A stretch of 64,000 nt of DNA from Venturia oleaginea (Eukaryota; Ascomycota; Dothideomycetes; Venturiales; Venturiaceae). Below the pieces are notes generated by a model. That model was not told the origin of the DNA. It made no database searches and saw only the letters and a program-made list of their open reading frames with translations. Below, one piece after another: positions 11,338 to 22,411 of this stretch. Location of the stretch: positions 682,001 to 746,000 of the forward strand of contig JABMLP010000008.1 of NCBI GenBank assembly GCA_013176395.1, in the 5' to 3' direction. A program made the translations under genes and the position numbers. Within the stretch, counting starts at the first letter, position 1; every line of letters starts with the position of its first letter.

Positions 11338-12103
11338 GTCAACGACTTTGCAATAGGGCGTGCTGGTCAGATGGAATGATCAAAGGATAAGAACTCATAG
11401 ACGTCGAAATTCCCGATAATGATCAAAAGAGTAAAAGATGCAAGTAGAAAATTTTGCAGAGTAAGAATCAGGATGGTATTGAAAGAAAGATACCGTCGGC
11501 ACACAGTCCAAAACCCCTGGAAAATTCATCCCCGCAAACGATCCCATCATTCAAAGAGTAGCCGAAGTGACTGTAACAAATGAGCAACGGCTAGCCGGCA
11601 TGGCGAGTGCATATTCTACAGTCCATCCCCGCACGAGTTAGCCAAGATTGGCGGCAATACACCGCTTTCAGGGCGTAGGCAAGGGACGTTAGTGAAGATC
11701 GAAGAGCTGGCATCGAAATCCGATCTGTAGGAAAGAGAATTCTGACTCACTAGTTATGGATATCTTCAACTCGCATCAACGAGGTCAGTCTTGTGATACG
11801 TACAGCAAGGAGACGGACACAGACTTGTAGCCTGGAGCGCAGAAAGGCATAGCAATGGGGTGTTGATGATTGAAATGAAGTTCGGTCTTCTACACTGCCA
11901 GTTGATTCGAAAGTTGTCGATTTCTGCACTCAAGAATAGAAGTAAAGCTGATGGTGTTTCTTTGCGGTGAATCGTGGAACATCGAGGCCTCCCTTGGTGG
12001 AACGTCATAGCATTCGTCGGCAAGCCACATCAGCTCCAATCTCCAAACATACAACTTCAAACCTCGAAAGGAAACTCCCATAACTCTCACAACCCTCAGC
12101 AAA
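11338..12103. other. Divergent intergenic region, no gene seen
   Basis: 766 bp between the divergent MFS and dienelactone-hydrolase genes. Short ORFs overlap the 5' part of the next gene in antisense. It must hold both promoters; no recognisable operator. Confidence 0.4.
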
Positions 12104-13338
12104 ATGGCCGACGAAGAGGTAGCCACCAAAGCTCCCGAGACTGACGCACAGGAAGATGCGGGCAAGAACCCAACCACAGAAGATCCCGTTGCTAGAGCTG
12201 GACCAACAATTGGTGTAAGGCTCGACTGCTCTTTCACCAAGCCTTTCAAAGCTGACATACTTTAGGAACATTGTACAAGCGATAGACCTGCTCGTATGTC
12301 CTCAAGTATTGCGCAAACACAGTATCGCAGTCTAATAACTCGCAGCAACTGGCGAGGTTCCAACTGGTGTCGGTCAGCCTAGTGGTTAATTCGTAGACAA
12401 CATGCTCATGATGCGTTGCAGGAATTGACCAAGCTGGGAGATGTCCATGTAAGGAAGGTCTTCCCACTGCCATCGCAATGCTCTAATGGAACCCAGGTAT
12501 ACATCGCAAAGCCAGCCGATTATCCTCATTCTCCTTCAAAACTCCTCTTGCTATTGACAGGAGGAACCGGTCTAAAATCAGTCAACAATCAGCTCCAAGC
12601 CGACAAATATGCTTCGGAAGGATTTCTAGTTATAATGCCAGATCAGTATGATCTGTCCACCCACTGCATAGCTCAGGACACTGATAGCTTTCCAGATTCG
12701 AAGGCGACCCAGCACCAAATGCAGTCTCAGAACCCCTCCCAGAACACGAACCCTCCTTTCTCGACCGCGTCAAGCACGGCATAGTCGACGGCACAAAATC
12801 ATTCATGATCGATATGTGGCTAGCACGACACACACCTGTCAAAGTGCTTCCGCTATTACACAAGGTCATTTCGGCAGCAAAAGAGGAATTCGCAGATGCG
12901 ATTGCTAACGGCGGGGGTATCTATGGTGTGGGATATTGTTTCGGTGCCAAATACATCCTTCTTCTCGCAGGCGAACATCCAGATAGCATCATTTGGGGAC
13001 AAGAAAACCCTGGTGCTGAGGAAGAAGGCATGGTCAAGAAAGGCCCTTTCATAAAGGTTGGAGCCGTGGCGCATGGGACTGGTGTTCTGCCTACGGACAT
13101 TACAAACGTCAAGGTCCCTATGAGTTTGATCTGCGTACAAGACGACCCTATGTTTCCAGAGGAGATTTGGAAAGCGGGAGAAGAAGCGCTTGTTAAAAGT
13201 GGCGTTGAGCACGAGGTTAAGATATATCCAGGTGTGCCTCATGGCTTCGCCGTGCTGGGCGATTATGAGGATGGGAAGATCAAAGAGGCACAGCAGCAGG
13301 CTTTTGGGGAGATGCTGGGATGGCTGCAGGCCCATTGA
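12104..13338 (+). CDS. Dienelactone hydrolase family protein
   Basis: 342 aa from five exons: 12104-12214, 12266-12293, 12346-12368, 12422-12645 and 12696-13338. Exons 2 and 3 are only 28 and 23 nt. The introns are 50-53 nt. Three have normal donors (GTAAGG, GTATGT, GTATGA); intron 3 needs an unusual GTCGGT donor to give the family sequence GELTKLGDV. Joined, exons 1-4 read GPTIGEHCTSDRPAPTGE. The exon 4/5 joint gives MPDQFEGDPAP. Catalytic Cys about 210 (YGVGYCFGAKY), Asp about 278 (QDDPMFP) and His about 311 (GVPHGFAVL) form the Cys-Asp-His triad of dienelactone hydrolases. Cytosolic hydrolase of cyclic or linear esters; true substrate unknown. Confidence 0.92.
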
Positions 13339-13664
13339 TGCTTCTGTACCAGAGTAGTAGCAGGCTTATGAGTTCAGTATGATACCATGATCGAAATAAA
13401 ATATCGGTTTCACAACCACTGAGTTGCGCACTTTCTGCTGTTCTACAAGATTCTGATCTCGAGACCAGCCGATTGAGGGGCCGTCAACTGAGGTCCCTTC
13501 TTTTACCCGGCTCCACGTATACAGGTATCAAATAGTCGGTCAAGTCGCGATTAGAATCGCTAAATTTCTGGCAATGTGTTTCTCCTAACTTTGCCAGAAA
13601 TGGCTGTCATATTTTCTGCAGTATAATATTGACAATATCAAATTTAATATCTATTATCTTACGC
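13339..13664. other. Intergenic with a small inverted repeat
   Basis: No gene. A 9-bp inverted repeat TTTCTGGCA / TGCCAGAAA (13565-13573 and 13592-13600) lies about 65 bp upstream of the tRNA-Arg gene. The 11-mer CTATTATCTTA just before the tRNA (about 13651-13661) is also found directly upstream of the second tRNA-Arg gene. Confidence 0.4.
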
Positions 13665-13802
13665 GGTCTTCTGGCCCAATGGCAAGGCGCTTGACTACGA
13701 TTTAACACGGTATCAAGAGATTGCAGGTTCAAGTACGTCAGGTTCGGGTTCTAAGCAGCAACGTAGGCGTGCTGACAAATCTCTCAGTCCCTGCGGAGAT
13801 CA
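13665..13802 (+). tRNA. tRNA-Arg(ACG), copy 1, with two introns
   Basis: Anticodon ACG at 13697-13699, loop C-T-A-C-G-A-A closed by CTTGA/TCAAG. Intron 1 (13701-13711, 11 nt) is at the standard 37/38 position. A second insert, 13733-13787 (55 nt), splits the T-loop after TTCAA. It starts GTACGT, has a branch-like GCTGAC and ends CTCTCAG. Without both inserts the gene is a 72-nt cloverleaf: acceptor GGTCTTC/GGAGATC with discriminator A, D-stem GCC/GGC, T-stem GCAGG/CCTGC and loop TTCAATC. A T5 run follows at about 13813-13817 as a Pol III terminator. The A-box (TGGCCCAATGG) is intact, but the B-box is cut by the second insert; another B-box-like GGTTCGGGTTC lies inside that insert. Confidence 0.85.
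13733..13787 (+). other. Spliceosomal-intron-like insert in the T-loop of tRNA-Arg copy 1
   Basis: 55 nt, GTACGT...GCTGAC...CTCTCAG. The branch-to-AG spacing and total length match the spliceosomal introns of the neighbouring protein genes. It has no sequence similarity to the inserts at the same site in copies 2 and 3 beyond the end motifs. Confidence 0.7.
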
Positions 13803-13939
13803 ACGACGAAAGTTTTTCAGTTCTTTTGCTTTCCATCCCTAGGCTGGTCATAGAAACATTCTTTTTTGCCGCGACAAACGCTCCAATCGCAGAGATCCAA
13901 CAGCAAAAACACCACATTACCCATCCAATCAATCGTTAC

Positions 13940-15452
13940 TCAAAACTCCATAGCATCCTCCTCCCTCTCCCGTTTAAAACTTTTCTCCTCCTTCAATAAT
14001 CCACAAACAAAAGCCTTGAAATAATCAACATAAGGCTTCAATTCCGTCTTCTCCCAATCCGGCATCTTCTTCTCCCCCGGCCTCGACCCCTCCATATCCA
14101 CATCCTCTTTCTTATGCTTCCTATCATACTCATCAATCTGCCCCAACAACTCCGTAACAGTCGGCACCTTGAAGGGATCAAAATCATCCAAGTTTCTCGT
14201 ATCAATAGGTACACAGATCCTCCCAGTACCGGGATGAACACAAAACGGGCTCTTCAGTAGATGGTTTAGTTTCTTGGAGACCTCGGCGTCGAGACGGGGG
14301 TAAGTGTATTCGAGGACGATTTCTTTTCTCGCGGCGACAATGGCTTTTGCGTCTTTTTGGTGTTTGAGGACTGTTTCGGCGACGGATTTGATGTCGGCCC
14401 ATTTTCTTTCGCTGGAGCGGCTGGGGGCGGAGTCCCATTTCTTTGCTAGGGCGTCGCGAAGGCCAGCGTCAGGAAGGCGTGTTAGGAGCTCTGTGGCTGG
14501 TTTGTCGTCTAGCCAGGGATCTTGGCCGTCGAGGATGTCGGCGTCGAAGTTGTTGATTAGAACACGGTAGCTGCGGCTGTTTCTTGTCAGTAGAGCTTTT
14601 GCAAGTTCGAATATGTAAAGACACTTACTCGATATGGGGATGCAGCAACTTTCTCGCGTGAAACTTTCTGCTACTTTTGTCTCCGCCCCGTAGCAATTCC
14701 AAGTAACCAGCAATTGCCCTCCTCTTCTTGTCATCCATGTCTCTGGCTTTCTTATCGCAGACCCAAGCGTGAGCACCACGACGTCCAGAGTAAACCCATA
14801 ATATATGTTTGAATCCAAAGTCCGCCCTCAAAGCTTTATCGATGACATCGATAGCCATAGGAATCCACCTCCAGCACAATTTACAGATCTTAGCACCAAT
14901 GCAACACGTTCTGATACCATCGTAATCCGTCAAATCGATATCGAAGACCAATTCTTTGCTCAAAGGTTTGAAAGCTGCCGACTTTCTCAACGTCTTCCGC
15001 TCGCGTGGATCCGAACTGTAGACAGGACCAATCTCGAAACGGGATGGGATCTGTGACATGCACTGTTTCCTCAGCGCATCTGCATCTTTAAACGACTGAT
15101 ATCTTAGATACGCGTCATTGGGGAGTGTAAAGGCGAATTCTCTGTTTGCGAAGTCGTTTGTAGGTATGGCGGCGTGGTGGTTCAGCCATTGGAAGAGGAA
15201 ACGGAAGGGAAAGAGGCGTTGGTAAAAGGCTCGCATTGTTTCTGGGTCTGCGGCGCCATTTCTCGAGGTTTGTATGGGTGCTTTGGGTGCTTGAGGTAGG
15301 CTGGAGGTGAACTCGTCGCTGTCGGAGTCGTCGTCGAAGAGGTCTTCCAGATTTGCTTTCGCGGCTTCGGTTGCTGGGACCTGAGCTGACTGGGGAGCAG
15401 CTGTTGGGAGGTCGACCTCCATGGAGGATTCTGGTGATTCTGTGTGAGGCAT
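13940..15452 (-). CDS. PRI1: DNA primase small (catalytic) subunit
   Basis: 486 aa from exons 14629-15452 and 13940-14576, with a 52-nt intron (14577-14628; GTAAGT, branch TACTGAC, acceptor AACAG). The first ATG in frame is at 15452. Residues 1-70 are an acidic, Ser/Pro-rich extension. The catalytic aspartates are in VFDIDLTDYD (Asp171 and Asp173). The zinc-binding cluster is CC at 183-184, C190 and C193. SGRRGAHAWVCD near residue 227 is the nucleotide-binding SGRRG motif of eukaryotic and archaeal PriS. With the large primase subunit and Pol alpha it makes RNA primers for replication. Divergent from the UPF0696 gene with 236 bp between starts. Confidence 0.97.
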
Positions 15453-15688
15453 CTTGTTGTTGTATGGAGTGTTGGATGCTGAGCTGCGTGTATTTGGTGT
15501 CTGTCTGTCCGACACGCGACGCGTCAAAGGCAATTTACTAGCGTGATGATTTCGGGATCCATTTTACTAGTACCCGTTTCGTCTCATCTTGGACAGAAGG
15601 CTAACTCCGGCAATCCAACAACACTGTGCTACCAATTATGTGAATCGCTTGTATGTACCATTGAGGGCCCCCATGGAAGGATGAAGGA
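15453..15688. promoter_or_regulatory. Shared divergent promoter region (PRI1 / UPF0696)
   Basis: 236 bp between two outward-facing ATGs. It contains ACGCG-type strings: GACACGCGACGCGTC at about 15510-15525 includes ACGCGT, the MCB/MBF (G1/S) motif known from fungal replication genes. The motif is seen; its function here is inferred. Confidence 0.45.
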
Positions 15689-16811
15689 ATGGAGCAACTC
15701 GGTTATGTCAGCGACGAGTCGGACTTCTATGGTAATCGCATCGTAACTTCCATGTTGACTCCAGCTAATCATCTCAGGTGATAGGGAGACACAGCGAAGA
15801 CTAAATCGGAAAGTGAGGGAGGTCGATGTGCATCGATACTGGGCTGATCACGCGCACCTCATCAATGTCATTGCCATCAACAACACCGTTCCAGAAAAGG
15901 ACAAACACATCACCCCGGAGGAAAAAGCATTGAACGTGATGCCAATCAAACTCGAACCCAAGATGGCTGCTACGCAAGAGCCGTACAACCCGTTGTCGCG
16001 TGTAGGATGGGCGAAACAGCTTGGAGAGACTCCCTCCGAGTTCATACGACGCGTCCCTCCACTCACCACTCTGACTTCAGACGGGTGGATATGGTGCGCA
16101 AACCCATACGCGCCCCGCGACAAGAAGCCCGACAATGTCGATGAGGCGTACCTTACTCGTATGAGACAGCTACTGGCCGCGTACATCGACAAGAAGACCC
16201 GAATCGCCCAGCAGAATCCGACCATGGCCCCTGGCACCATCACTAGGAGGTTGCTTCCGGATCGCGAACGTTTGAAGGACGAGATACATGAGGGCGCTAA
16301 GAAGGCCAACATGACTTGCGGGAAGGTAAAACTCCATTCATTCATCGAGCGTGTGGGCCGTGCTAACCAACTAAAGTGGATGCTGTTCCCAACCACAGAA
16401 GACATGCCAAAAGTCTGGCTCCAGGTCGTTGAGGCTGTCTCGGCAGGAAAGCTCGGTGTCATGGCCAAAGTTGCGACTGAGTGCAAGCCGGGTTCGAACG
16501 ATCGTCTGATCTGCATTTACACCGAGGACTTCACCGATGTTGTCGATGTGCGAAAACAACTCGAGATGATGGCTGACCTCCATCTCGTCCAGCGACAGGG
16601 AGGCCGTCCTACTTACTACAAGGCTGACGCTTACACCTACCTCGACATCTACAGCGACAATCCTTACGGCCTCAAAGCGTCCCAATACTCGAGTAAGGAC
16701 ATCTTTGCCATGCCCAAGACGAAGGCTAAGTCAGCAGAGTCCAAGCCACTGAAGAGACTCACAGACGGCGAGTTCTTCAAGACGAGAGAGTCGCCATTCA
16801 AGAAGCGCTGA
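15689..16811 (+). CDS. UPF0696/DUF1917 (C11orf68/BLES03-like) protein
   Basis: 358 aa from exons 15689-15731 and 15778-16811; the 46-nt intron 15732-15777 starts GTAATC, has branch GCTAATC and ends CTCAG. The short first exon reads MEQLGYVSDESDFYG and joins to DRETQRRLN, matching the usual start of fungal members. Later hallmarks are GWIWCANP, RLICIYTEDFTDV and YTYLDIYSDNPYGLKAS near the C-terminus. The fold is related to eIF4E-like cap-binding proteins; cellular role not established. The C-terminal tail is Lys-rich. Confidence 0.85.
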
Positions 16812-17554
16812 GCATATCGATGACATGTCTGAAACGAGTCTCGGTTCAAATTTGAAGCAATAAACACGTCTTGAAGGCCACAAGCTTCGTCAAGCCACCC
16901 GCCTTTGTACACTGAACGAGTCTAACTCTTGCAACGCAGTGGGTTGAAATTTGAAGCCAGACGACACCTATGCAAGATGATTACTCGGATTCATCACAAC
17001 ACTTAGATTGGTATGATATGATTTCAGCTGACGGATCTGGGGAATATGCTTGCCAGAATGATACGATAATCTAAGACTCTTGTATTGATACCAAGTAGAT
17101 GTGGAAATGCAATAATGATTTAGCGATGATTATTATAGTCATAGAAAATGTCGAGTCAGAGAGTGGTGACTTGAGTTGTGTGACTTGACTGACTTCCCTG
17201 CCTCGCCTGCTTCGTCTCCTTGTTCGGGCTCGGTTAAAAGTGGAACAAGATCTTCGACCTCTGAAAAAATATTAAAAATCCGGCACACGACCTTCACTTC
17301 ACTCCAACACATCGTCAATGCGACTTCACTTCGCCAAAATGTCCAAGCGCTGACTTCTTATTATCAGGAGTGCTACTGTCCCAGCCTCCTGCTTCAAAAT
17401 ATTTTCGGACACCACCTCCTTCACCTTCAAAGTCTGCATAGCGACATCAGAGATACCCACCATTGCATACACTTGGAATCTGGTATGGAAATGCATCATC
17501 ACTCTTTCAGGATGCATTGCTCACTAATAAGACCCTTTGGACCGACTTCTCATC
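16812..17554. other. Intergenic, no gene seen
   Basis: No recognisable coding frame. Likely 3' UTR of the UPF0696 gene and promoter of the next gene. An upstream exon of the next gene cannot be excluded. Confidence 0.35.
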
Positions 17555-18733
17555 ATGGCTCATCCACGACGTCTGACAAATGGCCCCGTCGCAACGTTTC
17601 ACTGGAACTCTCCAACGACTGGCCAGGGAAAGCCCGTCTTTGCACCAGCGGGAAGCTCTGTCGTCAACAAGTCCAGGACTGCGCCTCGTCCTTGCGGACG
17701 TGGACGACGATTCAAACCAGCGCGCTCAACTCGACCAACTCGAGACAATCCTCTCCCATTTCTCAAATTCCCAGCTGAAGTTCGAAACCAGATCTATGGC
17801 TATTTACTCACTTTTAAAGGAGATTTGATTCTTATGGACCATTACCACGCAGACAACGTTCGGCGCATCGGAAAAAGCTATGTTGGTAAGTCCAGGAATA
17901 AAGCAACAGTCGAATGGAGCTACGACGACGAGGGTAACTCAATTATGGTGGATAGTGATGAAATTCCGAGCTACACGAAGAAAGACCTCGCCTTCATCGA
18001 TCGATCTATCCTCCTTGTGAACAGGCAGATCTACAACGAGGCGCGAGGGGTCCTCCTAGCGACCAACACACTCAATGTCAGCCTCATCGAATTGGACGCC
18101 ATGAAACCAGCTCGTTGGGAGGCCATGTGCCACTTCACTCGCTTCGGCATTGGCATGGTCGATGAAGCCATGCCCACTATGGTCGATTTGCTCTGCTCCA
18201 CTCACTACGACCTGGTCAATGTCGGAATCACCATGATCATCCCGGGAGCCGAGCGCACCCGGTGCCAATACTGGGTCAAGCAGGTGAAAGAGTTGTTGGA
18301 GCCTTTGCGGGACCTGCATGTGAGAGGGCAAGTGCAATTCTCCTGGATCGATCGATACCTAGTTGATAACCCGGAGGTGAGGAGGGAAACGGTGGAGTGG
18401 CTCGAGAAGTTGGGCATGGACATGATGGGTGGGCCGGGCAACGGGAGTCGGATCGTGACAGGCGAGGAGAAGGATAAGGAGATGGAAGATAGACTTGCGG
18501 CCTATCATGCTTCTGCTATGGCCGCTACGACCGCTGCCTCATCGGTGACCGCGCCTACTCAGCCTGTTGCTGCGCCATTTTCAATTACGCCAGCCGTTAC
18601 TGCACCGACCATCTCTACATCACAAGCAATCGCTACACCATCGGCCACCCAACTACCAGCCATCCCAAAAACAGTCACTTTACCAGGTGTACCTACCACA
18701 GAGGACGACCCTGATGATGATATGAATCCATGA
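17555..18733 (+). CDS. 2EXR/F-box-like domain protein
   Basis: 392 aa from ATG 17555; the open frame extends a few codons upstream without another ATG. PLPFLKFPAEVRNQIYGYLL (about residues 68-87) is the F-box-like 2EXR start typical of large fungal families, followed by LLVNRQIYNEARGVLLATN, its second hallmark. The last 80 residues are Thr/Ala/Pro-rich low complexity ending in an acidic DDPDDDMNP. Function is unknown for the family. No introns are needed. Confidence 0.8.
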   Translation: MAHPRRLTNGPVATFHWNSPTTGQGKPVFAPAGSSVVNKSRTAPRPCGRGRRFKPARSTRPTRDNPLPFLKFPAEVRNQIYGYLLTFKGDLILMDHYHADNVRRIGKSYVGKSRNKATVEWSYDDEGNSIMVDSDEIPSYTKKDLAFIDRSILLVNRQIYNEARGVLLATNTLNVSLIELDAMKPARWEAMCHFTRFGIGMVDEAMPTMVDLLCSTHYDLVNVGITMIIPGAERTRCQYWVKQVKELLEPLRDLHVRGQVQFSWIDRYLVDNPEVRRETVEWLEKLGMDMMGGPGNGSRIVTGEEKDKEMEDRLAAYHASAMAATTAASSVTAPTQPVAAPFSITPAVTAPTISTSQAIATPSATQLPAIPKTVTLPGVPTTEDDPDDDMNP

Positions 18734-19450
18734 TGGCAACGGTTCGGGATGAGGATATTTGGACGGGAAAAGGACAGGGAATAGAAAAGGATACGAGCTG
18801 GAAAGCATGAGTTACGAAAAGCGTCAACAGAGGAAGAAAAGGGTCGGGAGCCCAACACGTTTTCACAAAATCAAGATACCCAAATCGCGCGTTGAAGACG
18901 ACTAGATTCTGGCACATTTAGCTAGCTAGCAGTATTAGAGTAGATATACTTTTAATCTCAATGACGAAGAGACTGAACTTCAATTTCAGTTTTCTCAAGT
19001 TATGATTTTGTGCCGTATTACTCTTGGCGAGCAGTTCCAGAATTGTTTTATCAATCTCTGAGGAGAAACACTGGAACTATTTGGATCGTTTGACTCTTTC
19101 CATCAAGCAAGTCTTGGAGTCTCGATCGAGCCTTGAACGGACCCGGTAAAATCATTACGGATTTTCAAAGATTACGAGACTTTATCTTGCTATAAGGATT
19201 CTCATTTGAGAGCCAACACACTCTTCTATATGGCCTGCTGCATACGAAGCAGCTGAAACGATACGATACGATGTACTGGCTATGGCAGGTACTTCGGCGC
19301 TGTCAAATCATGGGTCGACTAACATCACTCCTTCAGTACAATTACATGGTAAAGTTGCCTATTATACTACCCTGGACAGAGAACCTGTAGGGTCAGTTGA
19401 TCTGATCTTGATCTATTCACTCATCGTTGTGGACATTATAATATTTTATA
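18734..19450. other. Intergenic, no gene seen
   Basis: About 700 bp up to the TA target of pogo copy A. No recognisable coding or RNA gene. Confidence 0.35.
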
Positions 19451-21282
19451 ACGTATTCCACCATCGAGCGGGTCAAAAAGGCTTGGCACGACCAACTTTT
19501 GTTACGACTCTTCAATTTAATCGCTATCAACAATAGATTCTAAGTCCGTCGTGCTGCTATCTGATTCAGAAGATATCTCGATATCTTTTTTACAAGTTCG
19601 CGCATTATGCCCAGTTGCGCCGCAGTTCCTACAGCGCCGTTGAGTTGGTCGGGCTATTTCTTGACCACCACTACCACGAGCCTTCTTTGATCCCTGAGGC
19701 GCGACAGACGCCTCGGCAGCTACCTGCGCTGCTGCAGTCCCATACTCAATAGTACCACCTTGCTGGATCCACTTCCTTTTGCGCCATTTTCGCTTTGTCA
19801 TTACTGCCAATTGCTCTTCAAGCTCGCGGTTGCGCGCAACAAGTAGAGCGTTCTGGTGTAGCATCAATTCAGCGCCCTTGACAAGCTGGGAAAAGCCTGC
19901 CTGCGCAGTAACTGGTGACCGAGTAAAGGACTCGCTTACGAGCTTGGATTGGGATCCAAATTCAAGAGTATTGCTTGGAATCTTCGACTGCCACGGCGTC
20001 TCCTGCGGTGGGGGTGCTGGTGGGGTACGTAGCCGTACTTCAAGGCGATCCAATACCACCTCCGCGTTGATAGAGACTAGCCCTACCATCTCAAAAGCCT
20101 TTCGACAGTTCTCTTCTGTAAACACGTCGAAAAACGCGTCTTTGAAGGCTGGGAGGAAGCCTTCTTTGTTGATATGGTAGACGCGTCGGCGTGCCAAGTC
20201 TCGAACTCGTTGAGAGTACTTGCACTTCAACGGCGAGAAGCAGACCAAATCAAGCGGCTGGAGGATATGCGATGAATGAGGTGGCATACAGAGCGTTATG
20301 ATCTTATGTTCGAGGCAGTAGTCCTTGAAATCCTGGTTGAGATGGCTCTCATGGCCGTCCAAGATGAGCAGCCTATACCCTCCCACTTGACGCGCCTTTG
20401 TATACGCGTCAAAGTGCTTCAACCACTCAAGACCAAGCGCGTTGTTTGTCCAGCCGTTCTCAGAGACCGAGAGCTTCCAATTCCGTGGTATATCTGCCTC
20501 CTCATACCACGCAGAGATACGAACGCGTTCTTTGTAGATAATGAATGACAGGGTCGCATACCCAGCGGCGCAGATGCTCTGGATAACTGTAACCCACTCG
20601 CGATCGCCTGACTGGATCAAATTAGGCCGTGTACGTCTTTCAGAAGCTGTGACGACCTTCATTGACCCAATAACGCCCATCTGGAAGCCAATCTCGTCAA
20701 AGTTGTGCGTATCCTCGTTGTGGATGCCGTACTTTGCCTTAGTGTCTGCAACGAGCTTGAACCACGCGCCAATAATCTCTGGATCTTCCTATAGTATCCT
20801 CTGCCTATCCTTAGCTCGATTGAAGGCCATCTTGAGCTCATCTGAGTGCGTTATGAACCTCTCAGCCCAGTTTTTCCCTACTGGCTCTCCACCGCGTACA
20901 CCTAGTAGTTTATCCGCCATATCTGCCACCTCACACAGCCGGGGCGCGAATCCTCGCGAATCGAGGTCGAGGATGTATTGGAAAATTGTCTGCTCTTCAG
21001 TCGTAGTGAGCTTGTGCTAGGCGTTGCGAGTATCTAGGCGATACGTGATTCCGTTGTATCGGCTAGTCAATGTTGAAGGAGGTACATCAAACGCTTCAGC
21101 AGCGCGCCGGAGGCTTCGGAATTGGTGGGTATTGTAGGCAGAAAGGGCAAGCTGAATTCTGCCTTCTCTGTTAGATAATTGCGCATTTTGTTGTTGAGAC
21201 ATATCGTGTTAATGAGGGAGTTGGTCGTCTTGGCAGAAACTGACCAGCTCGGTGGGTTGACCAGCTCGGTGGTGGAACACAT
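19451..21282 (-). mobile_element. pogo/Fot1-type element, copy A (full length)
   Basis: 1832 bp flanked by TA (19449-19450 and 21283-21284). The left end is ACGTATTCCACCATCGAGCGG; the right end is the inverse with several changes (ATGTGTTCC...). It codes a DD35D transposase with a zinc knuckle on the minus strand. Nearly identical to copy B (51127-52975), so both derive from a recent common source. The right end of A is more mutated than that of B. Confidence 0.92.
19517..21202 (-). pseudogene. pogo/Fot1 transposase copy A, two premature stops
   Basis: Order from the start (ATG 21202): psq-type HTH (RSLRRAAEAFDVPPSTL); a stop TAG at 21017-21019; CENP-B-like second HTH (KNWAERFITRSDEL in copy B); a second stop TAG at 20790-20792 where copy B has CAG; DDE core with NFDEIGFQMG, LLILDGHESHL and QPLDLVCFSPLK (the three Asp); then a C-terminal coiled stretch and the zinc knuckle CRNCGATGHNARTC (C-X2-C-X4-H-X4-C). 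The CAG-to-TAG change is a CpA-to-TpA transition, the type made by repeat-induced point mutation. Catalytic residues remain. Confidence 0.88.
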
Positions 21283-22411
21283 TATTAATAATAATAATCG
21301 GATTTTACGTGGTATGTAATGGCTGCTGTGCCGTATACCTGCAACAACTATTTACAATTGCAAAAACCCAACTCTCGGGGATAAAAAAGCCTCTCGAATC
21401 TATCCTAAGCGGAATCTATACGGTAGGCGTTAGAGAACTAACAATGGTCCGGTCCCTTCTGTTACGGGGAACTCGTTTCTCAACACAGTTGATTATGTCC
21501 AGACCTTCTTGACACCTGTGTTCTCTTGTTCTGGTCCGCGGGTTTGGGGTAAGGGCAATATCAGCCTGGAAGTACTTACCTTAAGTACCTTCCCTTGCTC
21601 AGGTTCTTTGGAGGCTCACTAGATCCTAGCCGTCCGATGTATCTCCCAATTCAATTGTCGTCTAACCGATTTGATCCTCAGATCAATCCTGAACGCTTGT
21701 CGGTTAGTATGAAGGTTGGGGGTGGGCTTGCTTCGTATGCATATGACTTGTGCTTGATTGTATCTAAGTAAAAGGTCGTTACTGTAGTAGGTTGAAGAAG
21801 CTCCTATGTGAGAAACATAACATGAGATAACCACGAAGAGAGAAAGGAAAGTCCGTCCAACGTCCTCCCTATATACCCTTCTGGTTCTGGGTGCCAAGGT
21901 GTATTCCCACACCTCTTGGCCTTTTCCCACACTTCCCACAACTGTAAGCCTTGCCAAGACCTGTGGGAACTATGGGAATATCACGTGACTCCTGCACGTA
22001 CTATTCTCCTTTAGGACTGACTCCGTCGCACCAATAACTTCTTATCATCCAACCATTCTTTGCGAGTCCTGCCTTCCTGCTCTTCAGCCTTGAGGTGATC
22101 TGTAATACGAGGTACTCTCGAGGTTTATATCGTTATCTATTCGTAAGTATAGTCTATATTACTATCTCTTTCACTATGTACTAAGTTTCCTTAGTATAGT
22201 AGGTTGTATCGCCCCGCGGTATAGTAATACAGGTCCCTTACCGAACCTCTGCTGGGCAAACCACCACGCCGTGCTGTCTATTATCTGCGAAGACTGCGAT
22301 TGATTCCATCGGCTCTCCTATCTTCGTCGAGGACGAGATGAAAGGTTCGTAGCCTCCGCCTCGGACAGGCTGGAATTTCGACTTTGGCGGCCTTATAATG
22401 ATACTATAATA
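21283..22411. other. Spacer between pogo copies A and C, no gene seen
   Basis: 1.1 kb with no recognised protein. It may contain older repeat sequence, but I could not define ends or target duplications. Confidence 0.3.

Noticed and set aside
12366..12395. A-box-like CAGCCTAGTGGTTAA within the dienelactone hydrolase gene
   Set aside because: Lies in intron 3 and has no T-arm; chance similarity.
13565..13600. Inverted repeat TTTCTGGCA as a regulatory hairpin
   Set aside because: Short, not found upstream of the other two tRNA-Arg copies; no support for a role.
19779..20180. Plus-strand ORFs inside pogo copies (also 51472-52713)
   Set aside because: Antisense shadows of the minus-strand transposase.
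21520..22240. Possible solo LTR between pogo copies A and C
   Set aside because: I could not find paired ends or a target duplication.
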